A DNA stretch of 64,000 nt. Source: Nostoc sphaeroides. Lineage in GTDB: Bacteria > Cyanobacteriota > Cyanobacteriia > Cyanobacteriales > Nostocaceae. The notes under the pieces were generated by a model. That model was not told where the DNA came from, made no database searches, and saw only the letters and a list, made by a program, of their open reading frames with translations. Both the position numbers and the translations under genes were made by a program. Within the stretch, counting starts at the first letter, position 1. Each line of letters starts with the position of its first letter. Shown here piece after piece: positions 25,497 to 34,918 of the stretch. Location: positions 1,297,501 to 1,361,500 of the forward strand of contig NZ_CP031941.1 in assembly GCF_003443655.1 (NCBI RefSeq), read 5' to 3'.

Positions 25497-26096
25497 ATTA
25501 ATGGCATTGAGTAACACTTCTGATAGACTCAAATCTTCCATATCTTCCATAGTAATGGTGTCACAGATATCAAACTTAGCACCAGCACTTTGGAGTTCAT
25601 CATCTAAGACTTTGAGAAAGCGGGTAGCTTGTGGATCTGTACCAACTTGAATAAACGAAATAGCTAATTCTTCATCTCGATCAATGCGGCGAGAAACTTC
25701 AATAATTACCTTCATGACTGCTTTGCGATCATCCGGTTCACCATCAGTAATTACTAATATTGTTTCACCATTTGGCTTGGTTTGACCGTCTGCTTTCCGT
25801 TGAAGGTAATCATCAGTTGCGTGTTTTAATACACTTGCTAAGTCGGTTGTACCAGAGGGGTCATTTTCTCGGAAAATTTGCCCTACAATGCTGGATGTGA
25901 CATTTTCGTACCGCTTAAATTTACCAGAAAATACATAAATAGTGATGCCGTCCGGGTCAAATTGTTCACACTTGCTAGCTAAGGCTAAAGTAGATTCCTG
26001 GGCTGCAAACCATCTAGTTCTACCACCCTTTTGATCTTGGGTTGCCATACTGCCACTTTTGTCGATAATCAAGGTGTAATCACGATTTTCTAGCAT
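25491..26096 (-). CDS. VWA domain protein (TerY-like), copy 2
   Basis: 201-aa single von Willebrand A domain. The MIDAS metal site is complete: DKSGSM (D12, S14, S16), the Thr in DPSGTTDLAS, and Asp in TDGEPDD. Very similar along its length to the protein of 26288-26893, so they are tandem paralogues. VWA proteins of this size are found with tellurium-resistance-type (Ter) genes, but their role is unknown. The stop codon lies in a MITE terminal repeat. Cytosolic, no signal peptide. Confidence 0.85.
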   Translation of the reverse strand: MLENRDYTLIIDKSGSMATQDQKGGRTRWFAAQESTLALASKCEQFDPDGITIYVFSGKFKRYENVTSSIVGQIFRENDPSGTTDLASVLKHATDDYLQRKADGQTKPNGETILVITDGEPDDRKAVMKVIIEVSRRIDRDEELAISFIQVGTDPQATRFLKVLDDELQSAGAKFDICDTITMEDMEDLSLSEVLLNAIND

Positions 26097-26287
26097 GATT
26101 CAATTCTCCAATTAAGAGTAAATCAATTTTGGATTTTGGATTTTGGTTTTAGATTAACCGTTAACCTAAAGGTAGGGTATTGAAAAGAAATTTGGGATTT
26201 TAATTTTCATAGTTGAAACTAGTCGCACTGAAACTAGATTTAAATTTTGAATCCTTCAATCCAAAATTTAAAATTTAAAATCTAAAA

Positions 26288-26893
26288 TTAGTCAGTTATT
26301 GCATTCGTCAATACATCTACAAGGCTCATATCTTCTAAGTCGTCTAAAGTGACGGTATCACAAATATCAAATTTAGCGCCGACACTTTGCAACTGATCGT
26401 CCAAAGCTTTGAGGAACTTAGTTGCTTGGGGATCTGAACCCACTTGAATGATCGAAATTGCTAATTCTTCATCACGTTCCATCTGGCGAGTCGCATGAAT
26501 GATCACTTCAAATACAGCTTTGCGATCGTCTGGTTCACCATCGGTGATAACTAAAATTGTCTCTCCGTTTGGCTTGCTTTTACCGGCTGCTTTGCGTTGA
26601 AAGTAGTTATTGAGGGCATCCTGGAGTACAGATGCTAAGTTTGTTGTTCCAGAAGGGTCATTTTCGAGAAATATCTGGGCGACTTTGGCTGAGGTGACAT
26701 CATCGTAGCGTTTAAATCTACCCGAAAACAAATAAACCGTAATGCCATCGGGGTCAAACTGTTCGGCCTTTCTTGCTAAAGCCAGAGTAGATTCTTGGGC
26801 TATATCCCATCTACTTCTACCACCCACTTGGTCGGGCGTGGACATACTACCGCTTTTGTCAATGATTAATGTGTAGTCGCGATCGCTCATCAT
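26288..26893 (-). CDS. VWA domain protein (TerY-like), copy 1
   Basis: 201-aa paralogue of the downstream gene. MIDAS residues are intact: DKSGSM near residue 12, PSGTTNLASVL, TDGEPDDRK. Its likely role is metal-dependent protein binding in an unidentified complex. About 190 bp of AAATTTTGGATT-type repeats separate it from its copy, so the pair arose by tandem duplication followed by repeat growth. Start is ATG at 26893, with an AGGAAAATT leader. Confidence 0.85.
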   Translation of the reverse strand: MMSDRDYTLIIDKSGSMSTPDQVGGRSRWDIAQESTLALARKAEQFDPDGITVYLFSGRFKRYDDVTSAKVAQIFLENDPSGTTNLASVLQDALNNYFQRKAAGKSKPNGETILVITDGEPDDRKAVFEVIIHATRQMERDEELAISIIQVGSDPQATKFLKALDDQLQSVGAKFDICDTVTLDDLEDMSLVDVLTNAITD

Positions 26894-27090
26894 AATTTTC
26901 CTCTGATTGTTACCCTGTGGTTCTAGTCTAGTCTACGAATTTGACGATACAGCTCTTCCCAATTCCCAATTCCGACAATTCGCATTTTGTACCCAACTAT
27001 AGGAGCCTAATCAGGTAACAATTAGCATTGCCGACAATGGATTGGGAATACCAGAAGATGTTAAAAAACTCGTTTACGTGAGGTACACCC

Positions 27091-27293
27091 GTAGCACGGC
27101 ACTGCCGTGCCCTTACACCTCGCGATATAAGGGACTTCCAAGTAAAAAAATATTCCATTGCTATTGTTCACTGTTGACCGTTGACGGTTCACGAGTTTTC
27201 AGTCAACAGTCAACAGTCAACGACTTGAATGTGGAATAATTTATTTTTTGGAGTTCCCTAATGTTGTACCGCATCTGAATGGGAACCGCTATA
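27091..27293. repeat. R1 repeat tail interrupted by a MITE
   Basis: The left part ends ACACCTCGCGATATAA and the right part begins ATGTTGTACCGCATCTGAAT. Other R1 copies have these joined as CGATATAATGTTGTACCGC. A 128-bp MITE (27131-27258) splits them. Confidence 0.85.
27131..27258. mobile_element. MITE-A copy, TAA/TTA target duplication
   Basis: 128 bp with imperfect inverted ends GGGACTTCCAAGTAAAAAAA and (complement) GGGAACTCCAAAAAATAAAT. Flanked by TAA at 27128-27130 and 27259-27261, a 3-bp target duplication confirmed by the uninterrupted R1 sequence elsewhere. Its core carries TGTTGAC-type heptamers. Four more copies: 39459, 40939, 47349, 61042. Confidence 0.88.
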
Positions 27294-27328
27294 CTTCCCT
27301 TCTGAAAGTAGTAATTACGAATTACGAA

Positions 27329-28357
27329 TTATCTCAATACCTCCACTTCTTGAGGAACCTTCATTTGGTCGAGAATTCCCCAAATTTCTTGTAACATCGG
27401 CTCTAACCCGGTGCGGGTAACTGCTGAAATCACAAAAACCGGGGCGTAGGAGAGATGATTAAGTTGGGTGGCTAACGCCTCCAAATCGATAGTTTCCCGA
27501 TCAACTGCATCAATTTTGTTCAGCGCTAAAATTTGCGGGCGTTCTGCTAAACCCCGTCCATAAGCTTGTAATTCTTCCTTAATTGTGTTGTAATCTCTAA
27601 CTACATCATGACTAGTGGCATCAATTAGGTGAAGTAGCACTCGCGTGCGCTCGATATGACGTAAGAAATCGTGTCCCAACCCTGCACCGTGAGCCGCTCC
27701 CTCAATTAATCCGGGAATATCGGCGAAAACAGTACCATCGCCAGTAGGTTTCCGCACTACACCCAAATTTGGGATCAGGGTAGTGAAGGGGTAGTCTGCA
27801 ATTTTTGGACGTGCAGCTGATAAAGATGAAATTAGAGTGGATTTACCAGCATTTGGTAAGCCAATAATCCCCACTTCTGCCAAAAGTTTTAACTCTAGAC
27901 GCAGCTGCTTTATTTCCCCTGGTAATCCTGGAAGGGCGTATTCTGGGGCGCGGTTACGGTTACTCAAGAAATGCTGATTTCCTAGTCCGCCTTTACCACC
28001 TTGGGCAATCCGCAAACTCTGCTTAGGCTCAATTAAATCCCCCAACAATTCGCCAGTTTCAGCATCATAAATTGTTGTACCACAGGGAACTTCGATGATT
28101 AAATCCTTTCCTGCTGCTCCAGTGCAGTTATTTGGCCCACCACGAGTGCCTTTTTCTGCCTGAAAACGATGGTTATATCTGAAGTCTAGCAAGGTTTGCA
28201 GGTTTTCATCGGCAACAAAAAATACCGAACCGCCTCTTCCCCCGTTACCACCAGAGGGGCCACCAGTCGGCACGTATTTTTCTCGCCGGAAGGCGACAAT
28301 ACCATCGCCACCCTTACCAGCTTCAACTTCAATTTTTGCTTGGTCGATAAATTGCAT
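27329..28357 (-). CDS. obgE: GTPase ObgE/CgtA
   Basis: Essential ribosome-assembly and stress GTPase, 342 aa. The N-terminal Obg domain (residues 1-157) has the glycine-rich repeats [15 protein letters not shown] and GGRGGSV. The G domain has G1 GLPNAGKST, the switch region [12 protein letters not shown]3 [10 protein letters not shown]4 NKID and G5 SAV. It starts with the ATG of [11 protein letters not shown] at 28357. The C-terminal extension is short, as in other cyanobacteria. Confidence 0.96.
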   Translation of the reverse strand: MQFIDQAKIEVEAGKGGDGIVAFRREKYVPTGGPSGGNGGRGGSVFFVADENLQTLLDFRYNHRFQAEKGTRGGPNNCTGAAGKDLIIEVPCGTTIYDAETGELLGDLIEPKQSLRIAQGGKGGLGNQHFLSNRNRAPEYALPGLPGEIKQLRLELKLLAEVGIIGLPNAGKSTLISSLSAARPKIADYPFTTLIPNLGVVRKPTGDGTVFADIPGLIEGAAHGAGLGHDFLRHIERTRVLLHLIDATSHDVVRDYNTIKEELQAYGRGLAERPQILALNKIDAVDRETIDLEALATQLNHLSYAPVFVISAVTRTGLEPMLQEIWGILDQMKVPQEVEVLR

Positions 28358-28431
28358 ACTTAAATAATAGTGAAAAGTGAGGAGTTAGGAATTAGGAGTT
28401 AAAAATTATAACTCCTCACTCTTCACTTTAA

Positions 28432-29136
28432 CTAAATATAGGGTGAAACATCTTCACCGCATTTATCTGCCAGATAGGAAAGGGCGCGGAAACGTAAGCC
28501 CACCAGTTGTTCATACAACGGGTTAATTTTACACATCGGCGGTATGTGGACAATCTTGCGTCCAAATAAGGTGACATCCCGCTCAAAGGGACACTGGGAG
28601 GGAATCATTTTACACAAAAAGCGGGCTACTCTTGGGTCTTGGATATCTAGCTTATCCAGCCAGTCGCGCAGGGGGTGTAGTGCATCAATTTGACGCTTTG
28701 TAAGTCCAGGGCTGGCGATAGTGGGGGTAAGCTGTGGGTATTCTAGGGTGTGGCGAAGGGCTTCTAGTAAGTTCTCTGGCTGTTCTAAGGCTTGGCAGAA
28801 CTGATGCAGAACCTGATCTTCGCTGGGAGAATAAGTGCCATCTGCGATCGCTACCATGATCGCTGTCCTTAAAAAATTTTCCGCAGCTGGGGTACTTTTA
28901 CCCAAGACGGCGGCTAATTCCTCTGGGGTAATTACCTCTAATGAATCGAATTTAATCTTAGGAGCTAATTCATTTTCGGTGATGCTAGCAATTAATTCCT
29001 GTTCTTGGGCATCAAAATTACCATCAGCCCAAGCAATGGTGAGCAGCCCACGCAACCAAGCGGCAATCTGTTGGCTGCTGTAGGGGGATTGAACGGTACT
29101 TGTCATAAACTCACGTCTCAAGCTTTCCTCAGTCAC
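28432..29136 (-). CDS. TerB-like domain plus Mo-dependent nitrogenase C-terminal domain (Mo-nitro_C) protein
   Basis: 234 aa. Residues about 20-130 resemble a TerB-type helical domain (AWADGNFDAQEQELI, AIADGTYSPSEDQVLHQF). The C-terminal part is the Mo-nitro_C domain of cyanobacteria, with LHPLRDWLDKLDI, FLCKMIPSQCPFERD, and HIPPMCKINPLYEQLV; its conserved Cys residues could bind metal. Despite the domain name, a direct nitrogenase role is not shown. The start is probably the ATG at 29109 (MTSTVQS) or that at 29136. It lies 75 bp upstream of obgE on the same strand. Confidence 0.85.
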   Translation of the reverse strand: MTEESLRREFMTSTVQSPYSSQQIAAWLRGLLTIAWADGNFDAQEQELIASITENELAPKIKFDSLEVITPEELAAVLGKSTPAAENFLRTAIMVAIADGTYSPSEDQVLHQFCQALEQPENLLEALRHTLEYPQLTPTIASPGLTKRQIDALHPLRDWLDKLDIQDPRVARFLCKMIPSQCPFERDVTLFGRKIVHIPPMCKINPLYEQLVGLRFRALSYLADKCGEDVSPYI

Positions 29137-29338
29137 TACTAAGCTAGCCTAACCAGTGACTAGGAAGATAGTGGTGGCAATACAGAATAATCAAGCCAAA
29201 GTGCGTAGCGATCGCTGCCTCAATAAATAAATCAGAGAAGTTTTCAAATCGCAACAGTCGGTCTTGAGGTAAAATCCATTTGAGACTAATCTTGAGAATT
29301 ATTTCTACTTAAGCTGAAAAAAAGATTTAATTTGTGTT

Positions 29339-29600
29339 GTGGAGGTATTCATAAATAAAACCAAAGTTCACCTCGGCATCATTCCAGAAACACTACTAAT
29401 TCTCCTCTGGGCTAGAGCTTGTGAGCTTCAGGCAGCAGATACAATTATAGTAGATCCGAAATGATCTGAGATTATTGCAGCGATCGCTTAGGAATTTGAT
29501 TAACTTACTACTGCAAAATCTTCTCAGATAAACTGTTGTTTACGAGAAACTATCCAGGGCAACTGGGTACGCACCTACTTCAATAAACAAGAAAGGTATA
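29339..29600 (+). pseudogene. Leucine carboxyl methyltransferase (LCM)-family methyltransferase, decayed N-terminal fragment
   Basis: From a GTG at 29339 the frame reads NKTKVHLGIIPETLLILLWA, then TIIVDPK, stop, SEIIAAIA, stop, and further on TTAKSSQINCCLRETI and NWVRTY. This matches the start of LCM-type class I SAM-dependent methyltransferases. Three stops and loss of the SAM-binding core and everything after make it a pseudogene. The remnant runs directly into the start of the GCS2-type gene. Confidence 0.65.
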
Positions 29601-29604
29601 CATA

Positions 29605-30705
29605 ATGTTTTTATTTGGCATTGAGCATGAAGTCGCTTTCCTAAACAAAGAAGGAAAGTTTGCTGATTTTTCTCACACAAAATTTGCTGATTTCAATCAA
29701 ATTATTGAAAGGCTACCTACATACCCCAGCGACTATCCTCAACTACGCGTTGGCGATGCGGGTATTAAGATGAAAAGATGGTACATTGAGGGATTTGAAA
29801 GATTTGCAGATTCCGACAAGGTGATAGACTGTCATGCTAAAGGTATCGAAATTAGAACGACTATACATTCTGATATTCAAGGCGCTATTAGTGAATTGTC
29901 AGAAAGTTTTCACTTACTACGTGAGGTTGCTGCTGACTTTGGTTTCTCACCAGTTTTAGTTAGTTTTAATCCCTACAATCCGGTTTTTGAGCCTCATCCC
30001 CCATTAAACGATTACGAAATTAAAGAGCTACAGGCTTATCCTGACGAACAAACTGCTAATATTCACATGGTGTCTTATGGGCCAGATTTAAATATTTCAG
30101 TGGCAAATTTGTCTACTGAAGATGTGATTGATGTTGGCAAAAAATTAACTTATTACAGTCCCTATATCGTCCCTTTTAGTTATAGTTCCCCTTTTTATCA
30201 GGGAGGATTATGGGATGGTTTATCGGTACGAACGTTTATCAGAACCGGAAAAAGACCAGCAGCCCTGGTTTTTATTCAGAAACAAGAACAACTTATTAAT
30301 AGCATACCTTCCTTGACAAAAATTGCCCGCATTCCGGCTGAAGTGGGACGCATTGAATTTAAGGCTTGTGATAGTTGTGATAACTTTTTAATCTATGCAG
30401 CTTTGCTGACATTATTGAAAGGTTTGGTGTTAGATGAAACCTTACTGGGTAGAGCAACTGTACCCGATGCAGCATTACACCAACTTTCTGCAAAAGAAGG
30501 GTTTGACAACGAAGATATTTTTGGCAATGCGACAAAAGTCTTGCAAGCAGCTGAAGTTGCTTTAAAAGATGATCCAGATGTTAATTATTTAACGCCGTTA
30601 AAAGTAATGCTGGCGAAGCGAAAAACAAGATCCCATGAATTAATAGAAATGTTCCATCGTGTAAGTTCGATAGAAGAGGTAATAAGACAGACTTATCAAG
30701 TTTAA
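29605..30705 (+). CDS. Glutamate-cysteine ligase-like protein (GCS2 family)
   Basis: 366 aa. The FGIEHEVAFLN opening is the glutamate-binding start of carboxylate-amine/glutamate-cysteine ligases of the GCS2 type. Later blocks include GIEIRTTIHSDIQGAISEL, HMVSYGPDLNISV, and RIPAEVGRIEFKACDSCDN. It probably forms a gamma-glutamyl or similar amide bond with ATP; gamma-glutamylcysteine for glutathione is the simplest guess. The ATG at 29605 has GAAAGG upstream. It follows an LCM methyltransferase pseudogene on the same strand. Confidence 0.65.
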   Translation: MFLFGIEHEVAFLNKEGKFADFSHTKFADFNQIIERLPTYPSDYPQLRVGDAGIKMKRWYIEGFERFADSDKVIDCHAKGIEIRTTIHSDIQGAISELSESFHLLREVAADFGFSPVLVSFNPYNPVFEPHPPLNDYEIKELQAYPDEQTANIHMVSYGPDLNISVANLSTEDVIDVGKKLTYYSPYIVPFSYSSPFYQGGLWDGLSVRTFIRTGKRPAALVFIQKQEQLINSIPSLTKIARIPAEVGRIEFKACDSCDNFLIYAALLTLLKGLVLDETLLGRATVPDAALHQLSAKEGFDNEDIFGNATKVLQAAEVALKDDPDVNYLTPLKVMLAKRKTRSHELIEMFHRVSSIEEVIRQTYQV

Positions 30706-31632
30706 AATAAATTGGGAATAGGGACTCTTAAGGAATATTTGAAAAGTTATTCAGGTTGTCTGCAATTGGTAAAAGTTGCGTCAAGCGCAGTGGCAATTTT
30801 TACAAAACCTCACTTGTAAGCGAAATACGATGCCTACGGTGGGCTACGCCTGTGCTGATTGCTTCACATCTTTAGGACTTACGCACTGTACAAATGCATC
30901 GTGATGTGAATGAAGGATTAATTAGGTTGTTTTAGGCTTTTCTTAATTATCGTGCGATGCCTACGGCGGTAAACTACGTAAACAGACCATGCTGTAGGGG
31001 CACAGCAATGCTCATTGGTGTCAACTTAACGTAAAAGCCATATCCCGCCTTGAACTTTAGTTGAAGGCGGGTGAGGAAGCTGAAAGTTTTGCTACTTTTA
31101 GCTTAAGTTGACACGTATGAGCAATGCTGTGCCCTTACGAAAGATATGGTTTTTAACCTTTATTCATATTTGGTATTTCTTGTCAATGCGTAAGTCCTAA
31201 TCTTATAACAGGCATTGACTCTCTTTGTCTCAAAAGGTCAATTTCCACCAAGTTGGTTACAGAAACCAAACTATATTAAGTCGATATACCTGGAGACTGA
31301 TTTTATTATAACTAAAGATATAGGAAATTTCATTCTAGAGATTGATGCAGGCATTAGCATTTTCAAAGTACAAGTAGAAACAGGGAACCTTGAAAGAAGA
31401 TTGTCAATAAAAAATGTAATGATTTTGCTAAAGAATTAAGGTGATATTTGCTTATTATCGCTGACTAATTTCGATGCAGAAATCCCAAGACAATTTCTTC
31501 GCCAGGTTCGTTTATAAAGAACTTCTAGATTGAAGCGGAGCTTGCTATTTTTGCTCTTTACCAAATAAGGTGTGAGCTTCCGCTCTTTCAGTGAAAGTTC
31601 TGCGTTGTTAAAGCTGTTATCGAGGATTTCAA
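30706..31632. other. Long intergenic region with R1 repeat
   Basis: Holds an R1 palindrome (30994-31138), related short repeats (CGATGCCTACGG), and an inverted repeat near 31535-31590 (GAAGCGGAGCT / GAGCTTCCGCTC) before the next gene. A 74-codon TTG frame at 31215-31439 has no recognised family or ribosome binding site, and I do not call it a gene. Confidence 0.6.
30994..31138. repeat. R1 palindromic repeat, compact copy
   Basis: Bounded by GTAGGGGCACAGCAATGCTC and its near-complement GAGCAATGCTGTGCCCTTAC, with GTGTCAACTTAA / TTAAGTTGACAC inside. This is the shortest copy, lacking the extra core palindromes. Confidence 0.8.
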
Positions 31633-31992
31633 ATGAAAATGATTGCTTCTGTTTTATCTATCTTAAGTCCAGTACGCTTCTTAGTTGTGGCTTTTACTTG
31701 CGCCTTACTATTGTTATCTAGTGCTTTTCCTGCTTTTGCGATCGATAGCTACCAAAGTGAACCTACCGAAGGTACTACACAACTGCTTGATATTCAGGCC
31801 AAAACTGACGAAGCCGGTAAAGCACCACCAATAGGATTGAAAAAAACTCAAAAAGAGACTAGCGAAGGACTTAATGAGGTTCAGGGAGCTGCTGATATTG
31901 ACAAGCAGAAGCGTCCAGAAAATTCCCAGGCTGCAACCTCAGTAGAAGAAAATATAAAGAATGTGTTGGAGAAAGTTACAGGTAAGAACTAA
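31633..31992 (+). CDS. Low-temperature-induced-type secreted small protein
   Basis: 119 aa. The signal peptide spans about residues 1-35 (hydrophobic core FLVVAFTCALLLLSSAF, likely cleavage after AFA). The mature part is hydrophilic and disordered-looking, with VQGAADIDKQKRPENSQAATSVEENI, resembling cyanobacterial low temperature-induced proteins. The role is probably in periplasmic stress protection. It starts with ATG 31633 and is followed by an 11-bp stem-loop. It heads a group of stress genes (Dps, ChaB-domain protein). Confidence 0.65.
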   Translation: MKMIASVLSILSPVRFLVVAFTCALLLLSSAFPAFAIDSYQSEPTEGTTQLLDIQAKTDEAGKAPPIGLKKTQKETSEGLNEVQGAADIDKQKRPENSQAATSVEENIKNVLEKVTGKN

Positions 31993-32017
31993 ATTAATAG
32001 TTCTGGTAATTTTTCGG

Positions 32018-32057
32018 TAGTAATGGGTGATTGCATAAAAGCAGTGACCCATTACTA
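32018..32057 (+). terminator. Stem-loop after the low-temperature-induced protein gene
   Basis: TAGTAATGGGT pairs with ACCCATTACTA, 25 nt after the stop. No U run follows, so efficiency is uncertain. Confidence 0.5.
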
Positions 32058-32162
32058 ATTAGTACTGTTAACCTGGAGACTACAATTTAATTATAAAAAT
32101 ATGTTTACACTGAGCATGGATGGTCAAACTGGCTTTGCATAGTTTTGATTAAAAATATCTTA

Positions 32163-32277
32163 TACCAAATCTATGTGAGGCTGCACAGAATAATACCCCC
32201 CTGTAGTCCCCCCAAGGCATCGGGGGACGGCGATAGCCGGGGGGTGAATTATATGCAGCTTCACAAAAAAACGGTAT
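32163..32277. repeat. R2 repeat (ATACC ends, GGGGG palindrome core)
   Basis: Ends TACCAAATCTATGTGAGGCT and complement of AGCTTCACAAAAAAACGGTA around a C/G-rich palindrome. Related copies are at 35615-35895 and 47239-47343. The rest of the 31993-32672 spacer holds the TTTTGAA heptamer array and nothing else I can name. Confidence 0.65.
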
Positions 32278-32411
32278 TAATTAATAATTATGTTTAGTAT
32301 ATTTTCTGAAAAGAAGTGAGGTTTAAAACCTCGCCCGCAAGTGGCGCGAAAGAATCATTGTTTCCCAAGGTAGGTAGAAACCCTCTGCCCGTTGTGGGTG
32401 GCTGTCTAAAA

Positions 32412-32477
32412 TGTTTGAATTTTGAATTTTGAATTTTGAATTTTGAATTTTGAATTTTGAATTTTGAATTTTGAATT
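32412..32477. repeat. STRR: GAATTTT heptamer array
   Basis: About nine consecutive TTTTGAA units with almost no variation. Typical heterocystous-cyanobacterial STRR. Confidence 0.9.
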
Positions 32478-32672
32478 GATTCATTGTTGTAGCTGAAAAA
32501 ATCAATAAAGTTCGCTAACTACTAGATTATTGGGTTAACACTACCTATTAAGGCATAGGCATAGTCAGGAATGCAGTAATTAATTTCAGATGAGAATGTT
32601 ACCTTTGGTTGATGTGGAATCTATCTGAAATTTGAGAAGTTAGTAGATAAGTTTGCTTAGGGATGGAAAACA

Positions 32673-33212
32673 ATGCGTTCGATAAACATTGGTTTGACTG
32701 AAGAACAGCGTCAAGGTGTAATTAATCTGTTAAATCAAGATTTGGCAGATGCTTATCTACTGTTGGTGAAAACCAAAAAGTATCACTGGGATGTCGTTGG
32801 GCCTCAGTTCCGCTCTTTGCACCAGCTTTGGGAAGAACACTACCAAACGCTAACTCTAAATATTGATGCTTTGGCAGAGCGGATTCGTGCTTTGGGCGGT
32901 TATCCAGTTGGCACAATGGAAGGATTTCTCAAGATTGCTAGCCTCAAGGAACATGCTGGTAATGTTCCCACAGCAACGGGGATGGTATCTAATCTGGTAA
33001 ATGATCACGAGCAGGTTATTCGGAACTTAAGAGACCATGTGGATCAGTCTGGCGACCAGTTCCACGATCAAGGAACTGCTGACTTTCTGACTGGACTGAT
33101 GGAACAGCATGAGGAAATGGCTTGGATGCTGCGTTCATTTATTGAAGGCGAAGCACTAGGGCCAGATGGTAGACAGCCAGCAGAAGGGGCTAAGACTCCT
33201 GTAGGTGTGTAG
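32673..33212 (+). CDS. dps: Dps family ferritin-like DNA-protection protein
   Basis: 179 aa dodecameric iron-storage/peroxide-detoxifying miniferritin. Ferroxidase ligands are in the canonical spacing: H38 (KYHWD), H50, D65 and E69 (LNIDALAER). The C-terminal tail (about 160-179) is Gly/Pro-rich, not Lys-rich, so DNA binding by the tail is doubtful. Starts at ATG 32673 after GGATGGAAAACA. It is followed by a 14-bp hairpin. Neighbouring stress proteins suggest a desiccation or oxidative-stress locus. Confidence 0.93.
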   Translation: MRSINIGLTEEQRQGVINLLNQDLADAYLLLVKTKKYHWDVVGPQFRSLHQLWEEHYQTLTLNIDALAERIRALGGYPVGTMEGFLKIASLKEHAGNVPTATGMVSNLVNDHEQVIRNLRDHVDQSGDQFHDQGTADFLTGLMEQHEEMAWMLRSFIEGEALGPDGRQPAEGAKTPVGV

Positions 33213-33249
33213 CTCATAAGGTTTGACTAGAGGATGGTTGTCTGTAAAA

Positions 33250-33286
33250 CCAGTTAGAAGGAGGATTGATTTCTCCTTCTAACTGG
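33250..33286 (+). terminator. Terminator-like hairpin after dps
   Basis: Perfect 14-bp stem CCAGTTAGAAGGAG / CTCCTTCTAACTGG with a 9-nt loop, 37 nt after the dps stop. Confidence 0.65.
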
Positions 33287-33372
33287 TGTGAAAGAATTAA
33301 TCTGCCTGCATCTACCTATTGGCCATATTCATTACAAAAACAAGATAATACAAACCAAACAGGGGGTTTTAA

Positions 33373-34140
33373 GTGGCAGAAGTATATAAAGCAGAACGGA
33401 CTATCTCTGCTGTATTTAAAGAACAGAAGCAAATTGACGATGTGATTCGGCGTTTATTAGACAGGGGTGTGCCTAGAGATCATATTTCGGTCATGGGGAG
33501 AAATTTCCAGTCCGAAACTAGAATCGCTGGCTTTATTAGTAAAAAAGATGTGATTCTGGGAGGTTTGAGAACAGGGGCAGTTTTTGGTTCCCTGTTTGGT
33601 TCCTTTCTCAGCTTGCTCACGGGTGTAGGCGTACTGTTTATTCCCTTTGTCGGGCCAATCGTAGCAGCAGGGCCTATTGGTGCAGTGCTATTGGGGGCTG
33701 CTAGTGGAGCGATCGCAGGTAGTGCAGGTGCCGGTCTAGTATCAGTTCTAACTACTTTGGGGATGCCAGAAGATAAAGCGGCTATCTACCAAACCCGCTT
33801 ACAAGCTGGCGAGTTCTTAGTGATGGCAGAAGTACCGAGCGATCGCACTGGCGAATTTCAATTGTTGCTCGAAAGTGCTGGTGGCGAAGAAATTCACACA
33901 ATTGAAAAAACTTTTGCTCGTCCTTGTCCTGGACAGTGCAACAGCCCAGAAGACTTGTCTCCTGAAGTTCGCGCTCATCTTTCTGATGAAGCTCAACGCA
34001 CATTCATTGAGCGCTATAATACTGTCTTCAATGAGAAAAATGACGAGTTCACAGCTGAACAAGCTGCTTGGGAGTCTGTTCATCAGCAATATGATGAAGA
34101 TGAAAACGGTGTTTGGTCAAAAGCTAAGGTTAAAGCTTAA
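33373..34140 (+). CDS. ChaB-domain stress protein with glycine-zipper membrane region
   Basis: 255 aa in three parts. Residues 1-60 form a GsiB/17M-like alpha-beta domain ([20 protein letters not shown]). Residues about 65-125 are hydrophobic and glycine-rich ([35 protein letters not shown]), likely membrane-interacting. The C-terminus is a ChaB domain ([36 protein letters not shown]). Start is GTG at 33373 with GGGGG upstream. Function unknown; ChaB was named for calcium/proton transport regulation. It follows dps on the same strand. Confidence 0.75.
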   Translation: MAEVYKAERTISAVFKEQKQIDDVIRRLLDRGVPRDHISVMGRNFQSETRIAGFISKKDVILGGLRTGAVFGSLFGSFLSLLTGVGVLFIPFVGPIVAAGPIGAVLLGAASGAIAGSAGAGLVSVLTTLGMPEDKAAIYQTRLQAGEFLVMAEVPSDRTGEFQLLLESAGGEEIHTIEKTFARPCPGQCNSPEDLSPEVRAHLSDEAQRTFIERYNTVFNEKNDEFTAEQAAWESVHQQYDEDENGVWSKAKVKA

Positions 34141-34522
34141 AGATTTCCAAACAGGACTTACGCAACTGTCACAAGCAATGGTGCGGCTACGCCGCGCCGA
34201 GCGCCAAACAACCTAAAAGGCAAACATGGTAACAGTGGAACGTTTTAGTTGTTGAACTAAATAATTTGACAACAATCCATGCTTAATTTGATAAAGTGTT
34301 TGACCACTTTTATAAGCTAAATCTCATTACCGCAAACAAATCCTATTTAATACACTAATATACTTATTTTCTCATAAATATTTCAATAGTGCTTCACTAA
34401 TACCATTTATATTCCGAATACAAAGCTTTCAGAACGGCAAAGTAATAATTATGTACTATTAAAGGCGATCGCACTGTGCCAGTTGCGTAAGTCCTGTTTC
34501 GGTATACTTCTTTTCCTAACTC

Positions 34523-34804
34523 CTAAAAAAATGAGCGAACCGGGAGTTGTAAGGCGTGGGCAAAAATTTGACCATGCCTAGTTTCATCTGATGCATGTTT
34601 TGCTAGTTTTTCGGCTAGTCATGTATCACCTTCGGCAGCGGAGCGATCGCTAAGTGCAGATAAAAATGGCACAGAGCCAGATTCGGCCAACTGAAACCCC
34701 GCAATGATGTTGGGGCGGGTTTTAGAATCACGAATTTCAGCAGCAGAGTAATAGGCAAAAGCACCTGAACCAGCTAGATGCAGAACGTGAGTCAAGAAGT
34801 TCAT
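34523..34804 (-). pseudogene. Ferritin-like domain protein, interrupted by a stop
   Basis: The ATG frame reads NFLTHVLHLAGSGAFAYYSA and on through RPNIIAGFQLAESGSVPFLS to AAEGDT, where a TGA replaces an expected TGG. The frame then continues LAEKLAKHASDETRHGQIFA with the ferritin-like ETRHGQ metal-site pattern, ending at 34523. A single nonsense change plus a likely shortened C-terminus inactivate it. 34141-34522 upstream holds only AT-rich sequence and a small palindrome near 34180. Confidence 0.65.
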
Positions 34805-34918
34805 CAGAAATTCCCGCAGACAATTGGAAGGTTACAATTCTTATTATGTCAAGGGTTAACAAATATATCTTTTCATTTTGCTAGTATCATCCCACAGAGG
34901 TAATGCAGGTAAGTTTGG

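Noticed and set aside
27042..27239. 65-codon gene
   Set aside because: It is made of the R1 repeat tail and the MITE-A inserted in it.
31215..31439. 74-codon gene
   Set aside because: TTG start, no ribosome binding site, no recognised family, lies in a repeat-rich spacer.
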